A DNA stretch of 64,000 bases from the NCBI GenBank assembly GCA_002239005.1, contig MPNL01000007.1, positions 30,735 to 94,734 on the forward strand, in the 5' to 3' direction. Under the pieces are notes generated by a model that was given only the letters and a program-made list of their open reading frames with translations, had not been told where the DNA came from and ran no database searches. Below are positions 44,744 through 53,641 of this stretch, in pieces; the stretch's first letter is position 1, and every line of letters begins with the position of its first letter. The position numbers and the translations under genes are program-made. Source of the DNA: Truepera sp. bin119 (GTDB lineage: Bacteria; Deinococcota; Deinococci; Deinococcales; Trueperaceae).

Positions 44744-44784
44744 ACTCCTAATATATGGTGAAAAGGAAACGGGGTGGTACGTAA

Positions 44785-46104
44785 GTGCAGGATGACACAC
44801 TGAGACGGTCAGGGGCTTTCTGTGTCGCGAAAGATCGAAAGGTTAGCGGCACACTGTCGCTAGCTGGTGTAGACACCTCGTTAGACCTATTTGACGGCGA
44901 ACCTTTCGATATTGAACGATTTTCAGGAACTGCCATAACTGGAGTCCTGGACGATCTGACCAAGGTTTCTCTCATCAGGTATTTTGTCACTAGCTGGAGT
45001 CTGACGGCCGGGTCAGGCGGCACCGTACACAAGCGACGAATAGCCCCACATTATGTCGTCATAGGAGAGCAGCATTTTTCCCTTGAAGGCTGTGATGTTC
45101 ACGAAATCTCATTCACGTTTGACGACGCGAAGGTGTTATTCCTTGATCGATTATCAGTTCTTCGCATCTCATCTATCTGTAGTGGGGTTTCCGTCTATCG
45201 TGATCAGAAAGGCGATATTTTCGCCAAAATCAGATTCGACGGAACAGTAGGCATTGTTGAAGCGGTTTCCAGAATGAATAGGGTCTTGCAATTTTTTGAG
45301 TTAATGGTGGGACGCATTCAGAATGTCCTTGAAATCAACATATACCCGCAAAGCGGTCCTGACTCATCTACTCCTGGTCCAGGAGCAAGATTACATATAA
45401 GCATGGAGCCCAGACGTGGGTGTACACAGGAAAAGTACAAACCAGGCTTCACCAACATCCTGATAGATCCAGTTCGAGATTCTAAAGCATTTTCGAGGGT
45501 TCTAAAGGCGTGGCTGGCTAGAGACAAGGAATGGCGTACTGCTCGGGAGAGGTTGTCAAGTGATTGGGGCAAACGAGGTTACGACCACGACCGCATAATC
45601 AGAGCCGCGAATGGATTTGAACTCTTGCCAAAGAAGGTACTCGGTAAAGATGAAGCCTTGCCGCAGGAAGTCAAAAAAGCGGTTGACGAGGCAAAGCAGA
45701 TATTTTGTGGGTTGCCCAAGGACAACGTTTACCGAGAAAGGCTATTCAATGCGGTAGGTAATGCAACTGAACGTAGGCCGCTCAAGAAGAAAATCCATCA
45801 CAGAGCGGAAAGAATCATTGACAAAATAGGGGACTTGATTCCCCAGATTGGTCTTGTAATTGACGAGGCAGTAAAGTGTCGGAATCGATATGTTCACGGC
45901 AATGGAGATAAAAGTAGATCATTTGACTCACGTGTTGTGTTTCTAACTAACACCTTGGAGTTCATTTTCTTTGCCTCAGACCTTGTAGATGCGGAGTGGG
46001 ACATAGCAGGTTGGTGTCAGAAGCCTCATTCTTATGGCCACCCATTGGCTGACTATCTGCACCTCTACAGGGCAGGCTTTAATGATTTTGAAAGGAAAAG
46101 ATGA
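44785..46104 (+). CDS. ApeA-like anti-phage HEPN ribonuclease, 439 aa
   Basis: The N-terminal domain matches the ApeA NTD pattern (SGAFCVAKDRKVSGTLSLAG, then FSGTAITGVLDDLTKVSLIR). The C-terminal half is a HEPN domain with R-x4-H motif CRNRYVHGNG at residues ~365-373 (catalytic Arg366 and His371). ApeA-type proteins are single-gene abortive defence systems that cleave RNA on infection. Start GTG 44,785 has a weak ribosome-binding site; an upstream start cannot be excluded. It sits directly behind the structured array region. Confidence 0.8.
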   Translation: MQDDTLRRSGAFCVAKDRKVSGTLSLAGVDTSLDLFDGEPFDIERFSGTAITGVLDDLTKVSLIRYFVTSWSLTAGSGGTVHKRRIAPHYVVIGEQHFSLEGCDVHEISFTFDDAKVLFLDRLSVLRISSICSGVSVYRDQKGDIFAKIRFDGTVGIVEAVSRMNRVLQFFELMVGRIQNVLEINIYPQSGPDSSTPGPGARLHISMEPRRGCTQEKYKPGFTNILIDPVRDSKAFSRVLKAWLARDKEWRTARERLSSDWGKRGYDHDRIIRAANGFELLPKKVLGKDEALPQEVKKAVDEAKQIFCGLPKDNVYRERLFNAVGNATERRPLKKKIHHRAERIIDKIGDLIPQIGLVIDEAVKCRNRYVHGNGDKSRSFDSRVVFLTNTLEFIFFASDLVDAEWDIAGWCQKPHSYGHPLADYLHLYRAGFNDFERKR

Positions 46105-46204
46105 TTTGTTCCACACTTACGATTCTAAGGCGCTGAACACATGTATCAATTCCCTTATCTTTTGTAAGTGAAAAAGGATGTTTATACTAATGTCTGTAAA
46201 CACC

Positions 46205-46215
46205 TATGCTTTGGC
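46205..46215 (+). repeat. Right copy of 11-bp island-flanking direct repeat (att-like)
   Basis: TATGCTTTGGC, identical to 35,066-35,076; effector coding resumes here. Confidence 0.75.
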
Positions 46216-46402
46216 TCGTGGAGCAAAGACAATGGTGCTAGCAAAGTCCGGCACTCAGCATCCCTTCGACATAACGACATTCGCCGCGCACCACTGGGAT
46301 CCGTCAGAGACGGCAAAGAAGCAAATCGAGGCGCTTAACGAGCACTGGATTGCGGTCGAGAACCGTCCACCAATCGTTACTCAATCGCCGTTGATCTGGT
46401 GA
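46205..46402 (+). pseudogene. CBASS effector, 3' part
   Basis: Reads YALARGAKTMVLAKSGTQHP, then FDITTFAAHHWDPSETAKKQ, and ends at TGA 46,402. It completes the deoxyribosyltransferase/TIR-like domain lost from the gene at 34,103: after the ELGYALA strand this fold continues with a hydrophobic strand and an LPFD-like turn, here HPFD. An ATG at 46,178 is in frame but belongs to the island. Confidence 0.8.
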
Positions 46403-46440
46403 TACCAGGGGACCAATCCCCTACCCTGCATGTCTCATCA

Positions 46441-46551
46441 TTGGTGAAGCGAGGGCTGGGCTTGCGTGCAACCGCTGATCAGGTCGGCTACACCGACCCC
46501 TCATTCGCGTTGTGGAATCACATGTTCGAAGAGCAGAGGCGGCTACGGTAA
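46441..46551 (+). pseudogene. Possible AraC-type HTH remnant
   Basis: The frame LVKRGLGLRATADQVGYTDP then SFALWNHMFEEQRRLR resembles the last HTH of AraC regulators (A..VGY.D.S.F...F). The rest of the gene is absent. Similarity is weak. Confidence 0.3.
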
Positions 46552-46667
46552 GTTTCAGGACACTGTTACCGATAGATCACAGGGATCCCCAGGGGGATAC
46601 CGATTGAATGGAAGCAGATCGGCAGGTGGTGGGTTACCAATCTCGTAGCTCGGTCTGTACAGACGAA

Positions 46668-46691
46668 CTCCCGGCCGGGAAGCCGGGAGTC
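46668..46691. terminator. Hairpin at right edge of the defence island
   Basis: ACTCCCGGC, about six bases, GCCGGGAGT. A run of eight T residues lies some 20 bases further on, too far for a standard terminator. The remaining part of 46,403-46,779 holds no other feature I can support. Confidence 0.4.
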
Positions 46692-46779
46692 ACTTGATCG
46701 TTTCTGACCGATTTTTTTTGCTGGGCCGGTCGAACCTATGACCCGCTCAAGACAGCGGTGCCTACGGGGTTAGTGTCGC

Positions 46780-47916
46780 TCAGGGCTCTTCCGGCCAGGG
46801 GCCGACCACGTTCGCCGCGGCCCACTGCAGGCCGAGCAGTTCGGGGATGGTCGCCACCTGCCCCTCCTCGTAGACGACGTTGCCCTTGCGGTCGGAGAGC
46901 GGGCCGGTGAAGGGTTCGTAGGCGGGCTCGGTCATGGACATCTGCTCGATGCGGGCGAACACGAGGTCGTAGACGGAGATCTCGCCGAACTCGGGGTGAT
47001 CGAGGACAGCGGCCCGGAGTTGATCTTCGTAGACCGGGTTGATGACCATGCCGGGGGCCGCGCCGGCCGATACGGAATCCTCCCCAAGGCGCCAGAAGTA
47101 GTCCAGGTCGGAGAGGTTCTCATTGGTGTAGGTGCCGTCAAGAACGCCCTGGAGGAAGTCGATGTAGATGGCCTCCCAGTTCACGATCTGGCCCGAGACC
47201 ACCGTGTCGGGGGAGAACTCGTACATCGAAGCGTAGTGGGAGTAGCTGGGGAAGCCTCGCTCGGCAGCGGTCTGGATGACGGTGGGGGTGTCCTCGGTGA
47301 AGGCGAAGACATCGGCCCCCTCAGCGATGAGCGCCTCGGTCGCCTCCTTGGCGCCGGCCGGATCGAACCAGCTGAATAGCCACCGTACCTCGACGATCGC
47401 TTCGGGATTGACCTCGCGGGCCCCCAGCGCGAAGGCGTTGATGTGGCGCTTCACCTCGGGGATCGGGAAGGCGGCCACGTAGCCGAGCTCGTTCGACTCG
47501 GTAAGGGCACCCGCGATAAGGCCGTTGAGGTAGTAGACCTGGTAGAAGTCGGCAATGTAGGTCATCACGTTCGGTGCGCGCTGGATGCCGGTGGCGTGAG
47601 CGAAGATGATGTCAGGGTAGCGCGCTGCCGCCGCCAGGACGCCGTCGCCGTAGCCGAAGCTGGTGGCGAAGATGACCTGCACGCCGTCGGCGACGAGTTG
47701 GTCGATGAAGGGCTCGATGTCGGCCTCGGCGACCGACTCGACGATCACGGTCTCAATGCTGGGCAGGGCGGCCATGGTCGCCAGTCGGCCGAGATCGTGA
47801 GCGTAGGTCCAGCCGGCATCGCCGATGGGACCGACGTAGATGAAGCCCACCTTCAGGCTATCCTGCGCGAACGCAAACCCGGTGAATAAGAGGAGTATCA
47901 CAAGCCAACGTCGCAT
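46780..47916 (-). CDS. BMP-family ABC transporter substrate-binding protein, 378 aa
   Basis: Periplasmic binding protein of the basic-membrane-protein (PnrA/Med) family, which bind purine nucleosides. A Sec signal peptide (MRRWLVILLLFTGFAFAQ) without a lipobox cysteine is followed by KVGFIYVGPIGDAGWTYAHD, the family N-terminus, and YIADFYQVYYLNGLIAGAL. ATG 47,916 has GGAGGTG six bases upstream. Last gene of the importer operon. With guanine/adenine deaminases and xdhC nearby on the chromosome, purine nucleosides are the likely ligands. Confidence 0.92.
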   Translation of the reverse strand: MRRWLVILLLFTGFAFAQDSLKVGFIYVGPIGDAGWTYAHDLGRLATMAALPSIETVIVESVAEADIEPFIDQLVADGVQVIFATSFGYGDGVLAAAARYPDIIFAHATGIQRAPNVMTYIADFYQVYYLNGLIAGALTESNELGYVAAFPIPEVKRHINAFALGAREVNPEAIVEVRWLFSWFDPAGAKEATEALIAEGADVFAFTEDTPTVIQTAAERGFPSYSHYASMYEFSPDTVVSGQIVNWEAIYIDFLQGVLDGTYTNENLSDLDYFWRLGEDSVSAGAAPGMVINPVYEDQLRAAVLDHPEFGEISVYDLVFARIEQMSMTEPAYEPFTGPLSDRKGNVVYEEGQVATIPELLGLQWAAANVVGPWPEEP

Positions 47917-48035
47917 CGTTACCACCTCCATAGTGGTTCTTGCTTGTGCCAGGTGGACCCTACGTCTCACCCAGCGATTGCACCGCCGGTCCGCCCCCTG
48001 CGGGCCCGAAGAGCCTGACCTTGCGGTTGCCGAGT

Positions 48036-48962
48036 CTACCGCTCCCCTCTCCGGTAGGGGAGCCCAAGGGCTTCAGGGGCGCCGAATGCTCGTCCCTCCT
48101 TTCCGAGCGCCACCACGGTGAGCGCTACGATGGTGAAGGTGTAGGGCAAGAGTGTCAGTAGCTCCGGCGGGAAGACCTTCTGCAGCAGGAAGGAGAGGAA
48201 GAAGAAGGCTCCGAAAAAGAAGCTGGCGGCGACCGCACGCAGCGGGTCCCAGAGCGAGAAGATGGCGATCGCCAGGGCGATCCAGCCCATGCCATTGGTC
48301 ATCCCCTCGCCCCACGAGGGGCGGTAGGCGATCGACAGGTAGCCCCCGGCGACCCCCGCCATGAGACCGCCGAAGACCACGGCGAGGTAGCGGACGAGGG
48401 TCACGCTGGTGCCGGTCGCGTCGGCCGCGGCGGGGGACTCGCCCACGGTCCGCAGCGCCAGGCCCGGCCTAGTGTAGTAGAGGATGAACCAGAGCAGCGC
48501 GGCTGTGACCAGGCCGACGTAGGTGAGCAGGTACTGATCGGTGAACAGGGCCGGGCCGAGGAGGGGAATCTCCGAGAGCCCGGGCACGGTGATGAACTCC
48601 ATGGGGGTCCCCAGAGGCTTTCCTACCCAGCTGCGCCCGATGAGGCCGGAGAAGCCGAGGCCGAAGATGGTCAGGGCCAGTCCGGAGATATACTGATTGC
48701 CCCGCAGCGTGATCGAGATGAAGGCGTGGGCTAGCGCCGCAGCCGCACCGACGGTGGCTGCCAGCACCAGGCCGAGATAGGGGGCGCCGGCGGTCTGTGC
48801 CACTATGAAACCGGCGACCGCCCCGAGAATCATCATCCCCTCGACGCCGAGATTGACCACGCCCGCCCGCTCGGCGAAGATCTCGCCCAACGCGGCCCAC
48901 AGCAGCGGCGTACTGAAGGCGAGGGCGCGGGCCACGGTGTAGGTGACCTGATCGACCTCCAT
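48036..48962 (-). CDS. ABC transporter permease, nucleoside/BMP type, 308 aa
   Basis: Branched-chain/nucleoside-type permease (BPD_transp_2) with about eight membrane helices. FAERAGVVNLGVEGMMILGA near the N-terminus is the hallmark of the second permease of BMP importers. Its ATG directly follows the stop of the other permease. Confidence 0.92.
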   Translation of the reverse strand: MEVDQVTYTVARALAFSTPLLWAALGEIFAERAGVVNLGVEGMMILGAVAGFIVAQTAGAPYLGLVLAATVGAAAALAHAFISITLRGNQYISGLALTIFGLGFSGLIGRSWVGKPLGTPMEFITVPGLSEIPLLGPALFTDQYLLTYVGLVTAALLWFILYYTRPGLALRTVGESPAAADATGTSVTLVRYLAVVFGGLMAGVAGGYLSIAYRPSWGEGMTNGMGWIALAIAIFSLWDPLRAVAASFFFGAFFFLSFLLQKVFPPELLTLLPYTFTIVALTVVALGKEGRAFGAPEALGLPYRRGER

Positions 48963-50075
48963 CTAGGCGGGCCCGGTCTCCGACTCGACCGCGCTGGCTC
49001 TCGAGCCAATGCGCTCTATCCGGTAGCGCAGGAGCGGTTCACTGCAGATGATAAAGAGCAGCACCAGTCCGTTGATGACCCCGGTGATCTGGAAGGGCAG
49101 CCGAAGTGCTACTTTCATGACATCTCCGCTGGCGAACACCCAGCCCATGAACAGCGCGGTGAGGATTGCAGCCAGAGGGCTACCTCGTGCCAGCAAGGCA
49201 ACGATAATGGCAGTGTAACCGAACCCGAGGGAGATGCTGTTGGGCTCGACGAGGCGGTGGTGGATGCCGGCCACCTCCCCCACCCCCGCCAGGCCGGCGG
49301 CACCGGCGGCGAGAGACACCAGGATCAGCGTGGTGGTAAGGAAGTTCACGCCGGCGTAGCGGGCTGCGGCGGGACCCTCCCCGATCATGCGAACTTCGAA
49401 TCCGAGCCGCATCCGGTTGATGAGGAAGGCGATGAAGGCAGCCAGGAGCAGACCGAGCAGGAGCGTGGGCCAGTGGAGCCGGGTGGTACCGATCGTCGGC
49501 AGCCAGATCGCCCGGTCGAACAGATCGCTGTAGGAGAAGCCGACGACGCTCTCCCCCTTCCAGGGCCCGTTGATCAGCCAGCGCACGATGTAGAGGGCGA
49601 TATAGTTCATCATCAGGGTGGTGATGATCTCGTTGACGCCGAGCCGAATCTTTAGGATCGCCGGTAAGAATCCCCACAGCGCCCCGGCGATAAAGCCGGC
49701 GAGGAACATCGCTGGGATGGCCAGGGGCGGGGGAAGCGGAACGAACAGGGCGACGCCGCTCGCCCCAACCGCGCCGGCGAGGATCTGCCCCTCGGCCCCG
49801 ATATTCCAGAACTGCGCTCGGAAGGCCAGCACCAGCCCGACGCCGGCCAAGAGGAGGGGAACGCTCTTGCGCACCACCTCGCTGAAACCGCGGCCGTTGA
49901 ACAGGGTGCGCTCGGCGATGATCGCGTAGGCGCTAAAAGGGTTGACCCCGTAGGCCCAGAAGATGAAGCCGGTGACTATGATGGCGGCGATAATCGCGCC
50001 GAGGGAGATCAGAAATACCACGTACGCGGGCGCTGCGAGGCGCGGAACCAAGCGGATGCCGAAGCGCTCAAGCAT
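48963..50075 (-). CDS. ABC transporter permease, nucleoside/BMP type, 370 aa
   Basis: First permease of the importer: RAQFWNIGAEGQILAGAVGA and LKIRLGVNEIITTLMMNYIA are typical. About ten membrane helices. The start overlaps the ATPase gene end by eight bases. Confidence 0.92.
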   Translation of the reverse strand: MLERFGIRLVPRLAAPAYVVFLISLGAIIAAIIVTGFIFWAYGVNPFSAYAIIAERTLFNGRGFSEVVRKSVPLLLAGVGLVLAFRAQFWNIGAEGQILAGAVGASGVALFVPLPPPLAIPAMFLAGFIAGALWGFLPAILKIRLGVNEIITTLMMNYIALYIVRWLINGPWKGESVVGFSYSDLFDRAIWLPTIGTTRLHWPTLLLGLLLAAFIAFLINRMRLGFEVRMIGEGPAAARYAGVNFLTTTLILVSLAAGAAGLAGVGEVAGIHHRLVEPNSISLGFGYTAIIVALLARGSPLAAILTALFMGWVFASGDVMKVALRLPFQITGVINGLVLLFIICSEPLLRYRIERIGSRASAVESETGPA

Positions 50076-51642
50076 CTGTCGTCGCTCCCAGGGCCGCCTC
50101 CTGGGGTGCCCCGGCCATCATCATGCCGAGGGTTTCGCTGGTCGCCTCCTCGACGTCGACGGTGCCCATGACCTGTCCGGCGAAGAGTACCAGAATCCGG
50201 TTGGAGAGCTGCATGAGCTCGTCGAGATCCTCGGAGACGAGGAGCACCCCGGCCCCGCGGGCCCGCTGGGAGAGCATGAGTTCGTGGGTGAGGGCGGCTG
50301 CGGACACATCGAGCCCATAGGTGGGGTGTGACGCCACCACCAGCTTCGGGTCGCCGCTGAGTTCGCGCGCGAGGATGACCTTCTGCACGTTCCCTCCCGA
50401 TAGTAGCCGCGAAGGGGTGTCCTTGGAGGGGGTGGCGATATCGTACTGGTCGATCGAGCTCCGGGCGAACCGTGTCACCTGCTTCTGATCGAGCAGTGCG
50501 CCCCTCGCAAAGGGGGGGTAGCGGTACTGGCGCATCACGAGGTTCTCCGCCACCGACATGCCGGGGACGATGCCCACATGGTTGCGGTCCTCGGGGATGT
50601 GGGCCACCCCCGCCTCGAAGAGCCCCCGGACCCCTAGCGGGGTGATGTCCTCGCCGTCGAGGAGGATCTGGCCGCGACTGGGCTGGCGGAGGCCGGTGAG
50701 GATCTCGATGAGTTCCGCTTGGCCATTGCCGGCGACACCCGCCACCCCCAGAATCTCGCCGCTCTGGAGTCGGAATGACGCCTCCTTGAGGGCGTCGACC
50801 CCCCGGTCGCCCCGGACCCACACCCCCTTCAGCTCGAGCACGATCCGGTCCCTGAGTCCGTCGGAGGTGCGCTCCGGGGGTGCGATAGTGCGCCCGACCA
50901 TGAGTTCGGCCAGCCTGGCAGGGTTCGCATCCCTCCGCTTCAGCCGCCCTACCACGGCCCCCTTGCGCAGTATGGAGATGGTGTCGGCGATCCGCATCAC
51001 CTCGTCGAGCTTGTGGGAGATGAAGATGACGGCCCTGCTCTCGGACGTCATCTGCTCGACCACCTGGAAGAGGGCCTCGGCCTCCTGTGGCGTCAAAACA
51101 CTGGTCGGTTCATCGAGGATCAGGATCTCAGCCCCCTGGATCAGGGCTTTGAGGATCTCGACCCGCTGCCGCTCTCCGGGAGAGAGCTGCCATACCCTGG
51201 CGTCGGGGTTTACCCCTAGGCCGTAGTGGTTCCCCAACTCCCTGAGCCGCTCCCGAAGCGCTCGCGTGGGGAAGATGAAGGGGGTGTTCGCAAGCCCCAG
51301 CGCGATGTTCTCGGCGACAGTATGACGCCGGGCCAGGTGAAAGTGTTGCGCGACCAGCCCCAGCCCGCAGGCGATGGCGTCTCGGGGTGACCGGAAGGTC
51401 ACCACCTCCCCCCGGTAGCGGATCTCTCCCGCGTCGGGTTGATAGAGCCCGTAGAGGATATTCATGAGGGTCGTCTTCCCGGCGCCGTTCTCGCCTAAGA
51501 GGGCATGGACTTCGCCGGCTCGAACCTCGAACTCTACGCTGTCGTTTGCCTTCACCCCAGGGAAGTTCTTGCTGATACCTTGCATGCTGAGTAGCGGGGT
51601 CTGCTGGGTTGTCGGATCCTGGACTGAGGGCGCGTCGGCCAC
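50068..51642 (-). CDS. ABC transporter ATP-binding protein, double NBD, 524 aa
   Basis: Two fused nucleotide-binding domains. NBD1 has Walker A LLGENGAGKTTLMN, signature LSPGERQRVEI and Walker B ILILDEPTSVLTPQE. NBD2 has a degenerate Walker A (GVAGNGQAELIE) and signature LSGGNVQKVILAREL, as in sugar/nucleoside ATPases of this class. First gene of the operon; upstream is the divergent Rieske oxygenase gene. Confidence 0.94.
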   Translation of the reverse strand: MADAPSVQDPTTQQTPLLSMQGISKNFPGVKANDSVEFEVRAGEVHALLGENGAGKTTLMNILYGLYQPDAGEIRYRGEVVTFRSPRDAIACGLGLVAQHFHLARRHTVAENIALGLANTPFIFPTRALRERLRELGNHYGLGVNPDARVWQLSPGERQRVEILKALIQGAEILILDEPTSVLTPQEAEALFQVVEQMTSESRAVIFISHKLDEVMRIADTISILRKGAVVGRLKRRDANPARLAELMVGRTIAPPERTSDGLRDRIVLELKGVWVRGDRGVDALKEASFRLQSGEILGVAGVAGNGQAELIEILTGLRQPSRGQILLDGEDITPLGVRGLFEAGVAHIPEDRNHVGIVPGMSVAENLVMRQYRYPPFARGALLDQKQVTRFARSSIDQYDIATPSKDTPSRLLSGGNVQKVILARELSGDPKLVVASHPTYGLDVSAAALTHELMLSQRARGAGVLLVSEDLDELMQLSNRILVLFAGQVMGTVDVEEATSETLGMMMAGAPQEAALGATTDA

Positions 51643-51747
51643 TTACTAACTATACCTAAACTGCTGGCGAGATGACGCGACTTCGCCCCTGAGTGAGGAT
51701 CGTGGTCTCTTGGCGAGGTACTCGTATACCCCTGCTCAACCTGCTGC

Positions 51748-51753
51748 TATGGT
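51748..51753 (+). promoter_or_regulatory. -10 box of leaderless Rieske gene promoter
   Basis: TATGGT ends seven bases before ATG 51,761, supporting that start over earlier in-frame codons (51,710, 51,749). Confidence 0.45.
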
Positions 51754-51760
51754 TGGGGTT

Positions 51761-52780
51761 ATGAAGGATATCGACAGCTACGGCTTTCCGGTGACACGGA
51801 CCGTTCGCGATCCGGTGCTCGAGGGCACCTGGATGGTGGTCGCCCGCGCGGATGAGATCGGCGATCAGCCGTTTGCGACTTCACTCCTAGGCGAACGGCT
51901 CGTCCTGTGGCGCGACGGTGATGAGGTGCGGGCCTTCAAAGACTTGTGTATCCACCGGGGCACCCCCCTCTCCCTGGGACGCGTGGAGGGCAGTACCCTG
52001 GTGTGCGCCTACCACGGCTGGCGCTACGACGGGTCCGGGCGCTGCACCACCATCCCGGCCCAGCCTGAAGGCACTCCGATCCCGACCAAGGCTAGGGCTT
52101 TGAGCTACCCCTGTGCTGTCCGCTACGGCCTCGTGTGGGTCGCCTTTGAGACTCCAAAGCAGCCGATCCCCGAGCATCCCGAGGCGGCGCTGGAGGATCA
52201 CCGCACGCTCCTCTGCGGACCCTACCTGCTCGAGGCTGAGGCACCTCGGGTGATCGAGAACTTCCTCGATGTCTCACACCTGATGTGGGTCCACGAGGGC
52301 TACCTAGGCCTTCCCAGCCACGCCGAGATCCCCGAGCACAGAGTCCATCAACGGGGTGATCGCCTGGTGAGCGACCCTATCACTGTCCTCCAGCCCGACC
52401 CGGATGGGCGGGGTGGCAGCCGCACGGTCCCCAATCACTACGTCTACGAGGTTCTGGGCCCTCTGACAGTGGGGTTTAGGAAGGCAGATCTGGAGAGCGA
52501 TGAGGTCTTCTCGATGCTCTTCCAGGTCACCCCAATCGCGCCGCGCCGCAGCGCCGCCTTCGCCCTCCTGTCGCGCAACTACGCCCTCGATGCCGAGGAC
52601 CGAACGTTCATCGAGTTTCAGGACAGGATCATCGAGCAAGACCGCCTGATCGTCGAGAGTCAGCGGCCCGAGGAGATTCCGCTCGATCTGCAGGCGGAGT
52701 TGCACCTGAAGAGTGATCGGCTGGCGATCGCCTACCGACGCTACCTCCGCCAACTCGGCGTCACTGTGGGTGTGGCCTGA
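51761..52780 (+). CDS. Rieske [2Fe-2S] ring-hydroxylating oxygenase, alpha-subunit type, 339 aa
   Basis: The Rieske cluster motif is CIHRGTPL then CAYHGWRYDGSG (Cys-His, Cys-His). The mononuclear iron site follows in ENFLDVSHLMWVHEGYLG (two His plus a downstream Asp). Similar to vanillate demethylase/PobA-type and toluene-sulfonate oxygenases, but the substrate cannot be told. No reductase gene is adjacent. Confidence 0.9.
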   Translation: MKDIDSYGFPVTRTVRDPVLEGTWMVVARADEIGDQPFATSLLGERLVLWRDGDEVRAFKDLCIHRGTPLSLGRVEGSTLVCAYHGWRYDGSGRCTTIPAQPEGTPIPTKARALSYPCAVRYGLVWVAFETPKQPIPEHPEAALEDHRTLLCGPYLLEAEAPRVIENFLDVSHLMWVHEGYLGLPSHAEIPEHRVHQRGDRLVSDPITVLQPDPDGRGGSRTVPNHYVYEVLGPLTVGFRKADLESDEVFSMLFQVTPIAPRRSAAFALLSRNYALDAEDRTFIEFQDRIIEQDRLIVESQRPEEIPLDLQAELHLKSDRLAIAYRRYLRQLGVTVGVA

Positions 52781-53043
52781 GGGGGACGGCCCGAGGTTGG
52801 GATTCTGTCAGGAGGGCCCGCCCCCGGTTTCAGTACGTAGGTCCTGTCGAAATGCAAAGACAGGGCATGAGCCGACCGATCAGGACCCTGTAGCTGACAG
52901 CGCTCTTGCCATAGCGCCTCGAGGCAAGAGGGGAGCGCTTGAGCTGACATCTGCCAGTTGGCACCAACGCTATTCCTCGACGTCGCACTCGGTCGCCAAA
53001 CGTTTCCGCGGCGTGTTGGGTTGGTGGCTCGGCACCAGAGCCA

Positions 53044-53628
53044 CTATTTGGCCAGCGGCGACTCTCCCGCGTCTTCCCTCTGGTAGTAGGGGTTCTCCCC
53101 CGCCGCGTGGTCGGTGGCGTCCACGATCGAGCGGATTTCGGGCACATGTTCCCGGATCATCCGTTCGATGCCATGCCTTAGGGTCACATCCGCCGCTCCG
53201 CATCCCTGGCAACCACCGCCGAGGGTGATGAACGCGGTGTTGCCCTCGACCCGTTCGAGCGTGACGCTGCCACCATGACCCGCCACGCCAGGATTGATGT
53301 GCTGATCGAGCACATCCTGGACCTTCTGCGCCAGTGGGTTGTCCCAGCTCGGGCTGGGATGGAAGACCCGGAAGCCCGACTGCATCACCCCCTCCACGAA
53401 GTCGACGGTCGCGCCCTCGAAGTTGTCGGCACTCGCCGGGTCGAGAAAGATCTCGAACCCGTCCGCGTTGAACACACAATCGTTCTCCTGACGATCTCCC
53501 GGTCGGACGAGCCATAGCTTGTGTTCGAAGCGGGTACCCATCAGCCGGAGGGCGGTCACCCCTTGGCTCTTTTGCATCTCCAGGAACGAGAGAATTCTCT
53601 CCCTCGCGGTATCGGTAAAATTCAGCAT
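53044..53628 (-). CDS. nfuA: NfuA-type Fe-S cluster carrier, 194 aa
   Basis: An N-terminal degenerate A-type domain (FTDTARERILSFLEMQKSQG, with FEIFLDPASADNFEGATVDF) is fused to a NifU C-terminal domain with the cluster-binding GGGCQGCGAADVTL (CxxC). Length matches NfuA. ATG 53,628 has TATACT (53,636-53,641) seven bases upstream, a leaderless layout; the longer frame to 53,679 would include that box. Confidence 0.93.
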   Translation of the reverse strand: MLNFTDTARERILSFLEMQKSQGVTALRLMGTRFEHKLWLVRPGDRQENDCVFNADGFEIFLDPASADNFEGATVDFVEGVMQSGFRVFHPSPSWDNPLAQKVQDVLDQHINPGVAGHGGSVTLERVEGNTAFITLGGGCQGCGAADVTLRHGIERMIREHVPEIRSIVDATDHAAGENPYYQREDAGESPLAK

Positions 53629-53635
53629 ATCAGGC

Positions 53636-53641
53636 AGTATA
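53636..53641 (-). promoter_or_regulatory. -10 box of leaderless nfuA promoter
   Basis: TATACT on the minus strand, seven bases before the nfuA ATG. Confidence 0.6.

Larger units (their letters stand above)
35077..46215. mobile_element. 11.1-kb island inserted in the CBASS effector gene
   Basis: The segment splits the effector gene and is bounded by an 11-bp direct repeat. It carries two mini-ORF/pentamer arrays at the left, a nuclease-methylase fusion, an unknown membrane protein, an unknown two-gene operon, a RES gene, an ApeA fragment, a structured array region and an intact ApeA-like gene. I see no integrase, resolvase or transposase in it, so it must be moved in trans, by homologous recombination, or by an unknown protein. 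Imperfect inverted matches (GAATCGTAAGT at 35,104-35,114, its complement at 46,115-46,125) lie near the ends. Confidence 0.75.

Noticed and set aside
44559..44795. 78-residue ORF after AGGAGGTG
   Set aside because: It runs through array C and a 10-bp hairpin, and its sequence is a by-product of those; kept only as part of the array description.
52781..53043. Transposase fragment on the minus strand (a segment like ALSLHFDRTYVLKP)
   Set aside because: Only about 15 residues resemble a transposase C-terminal segment; too short to call.
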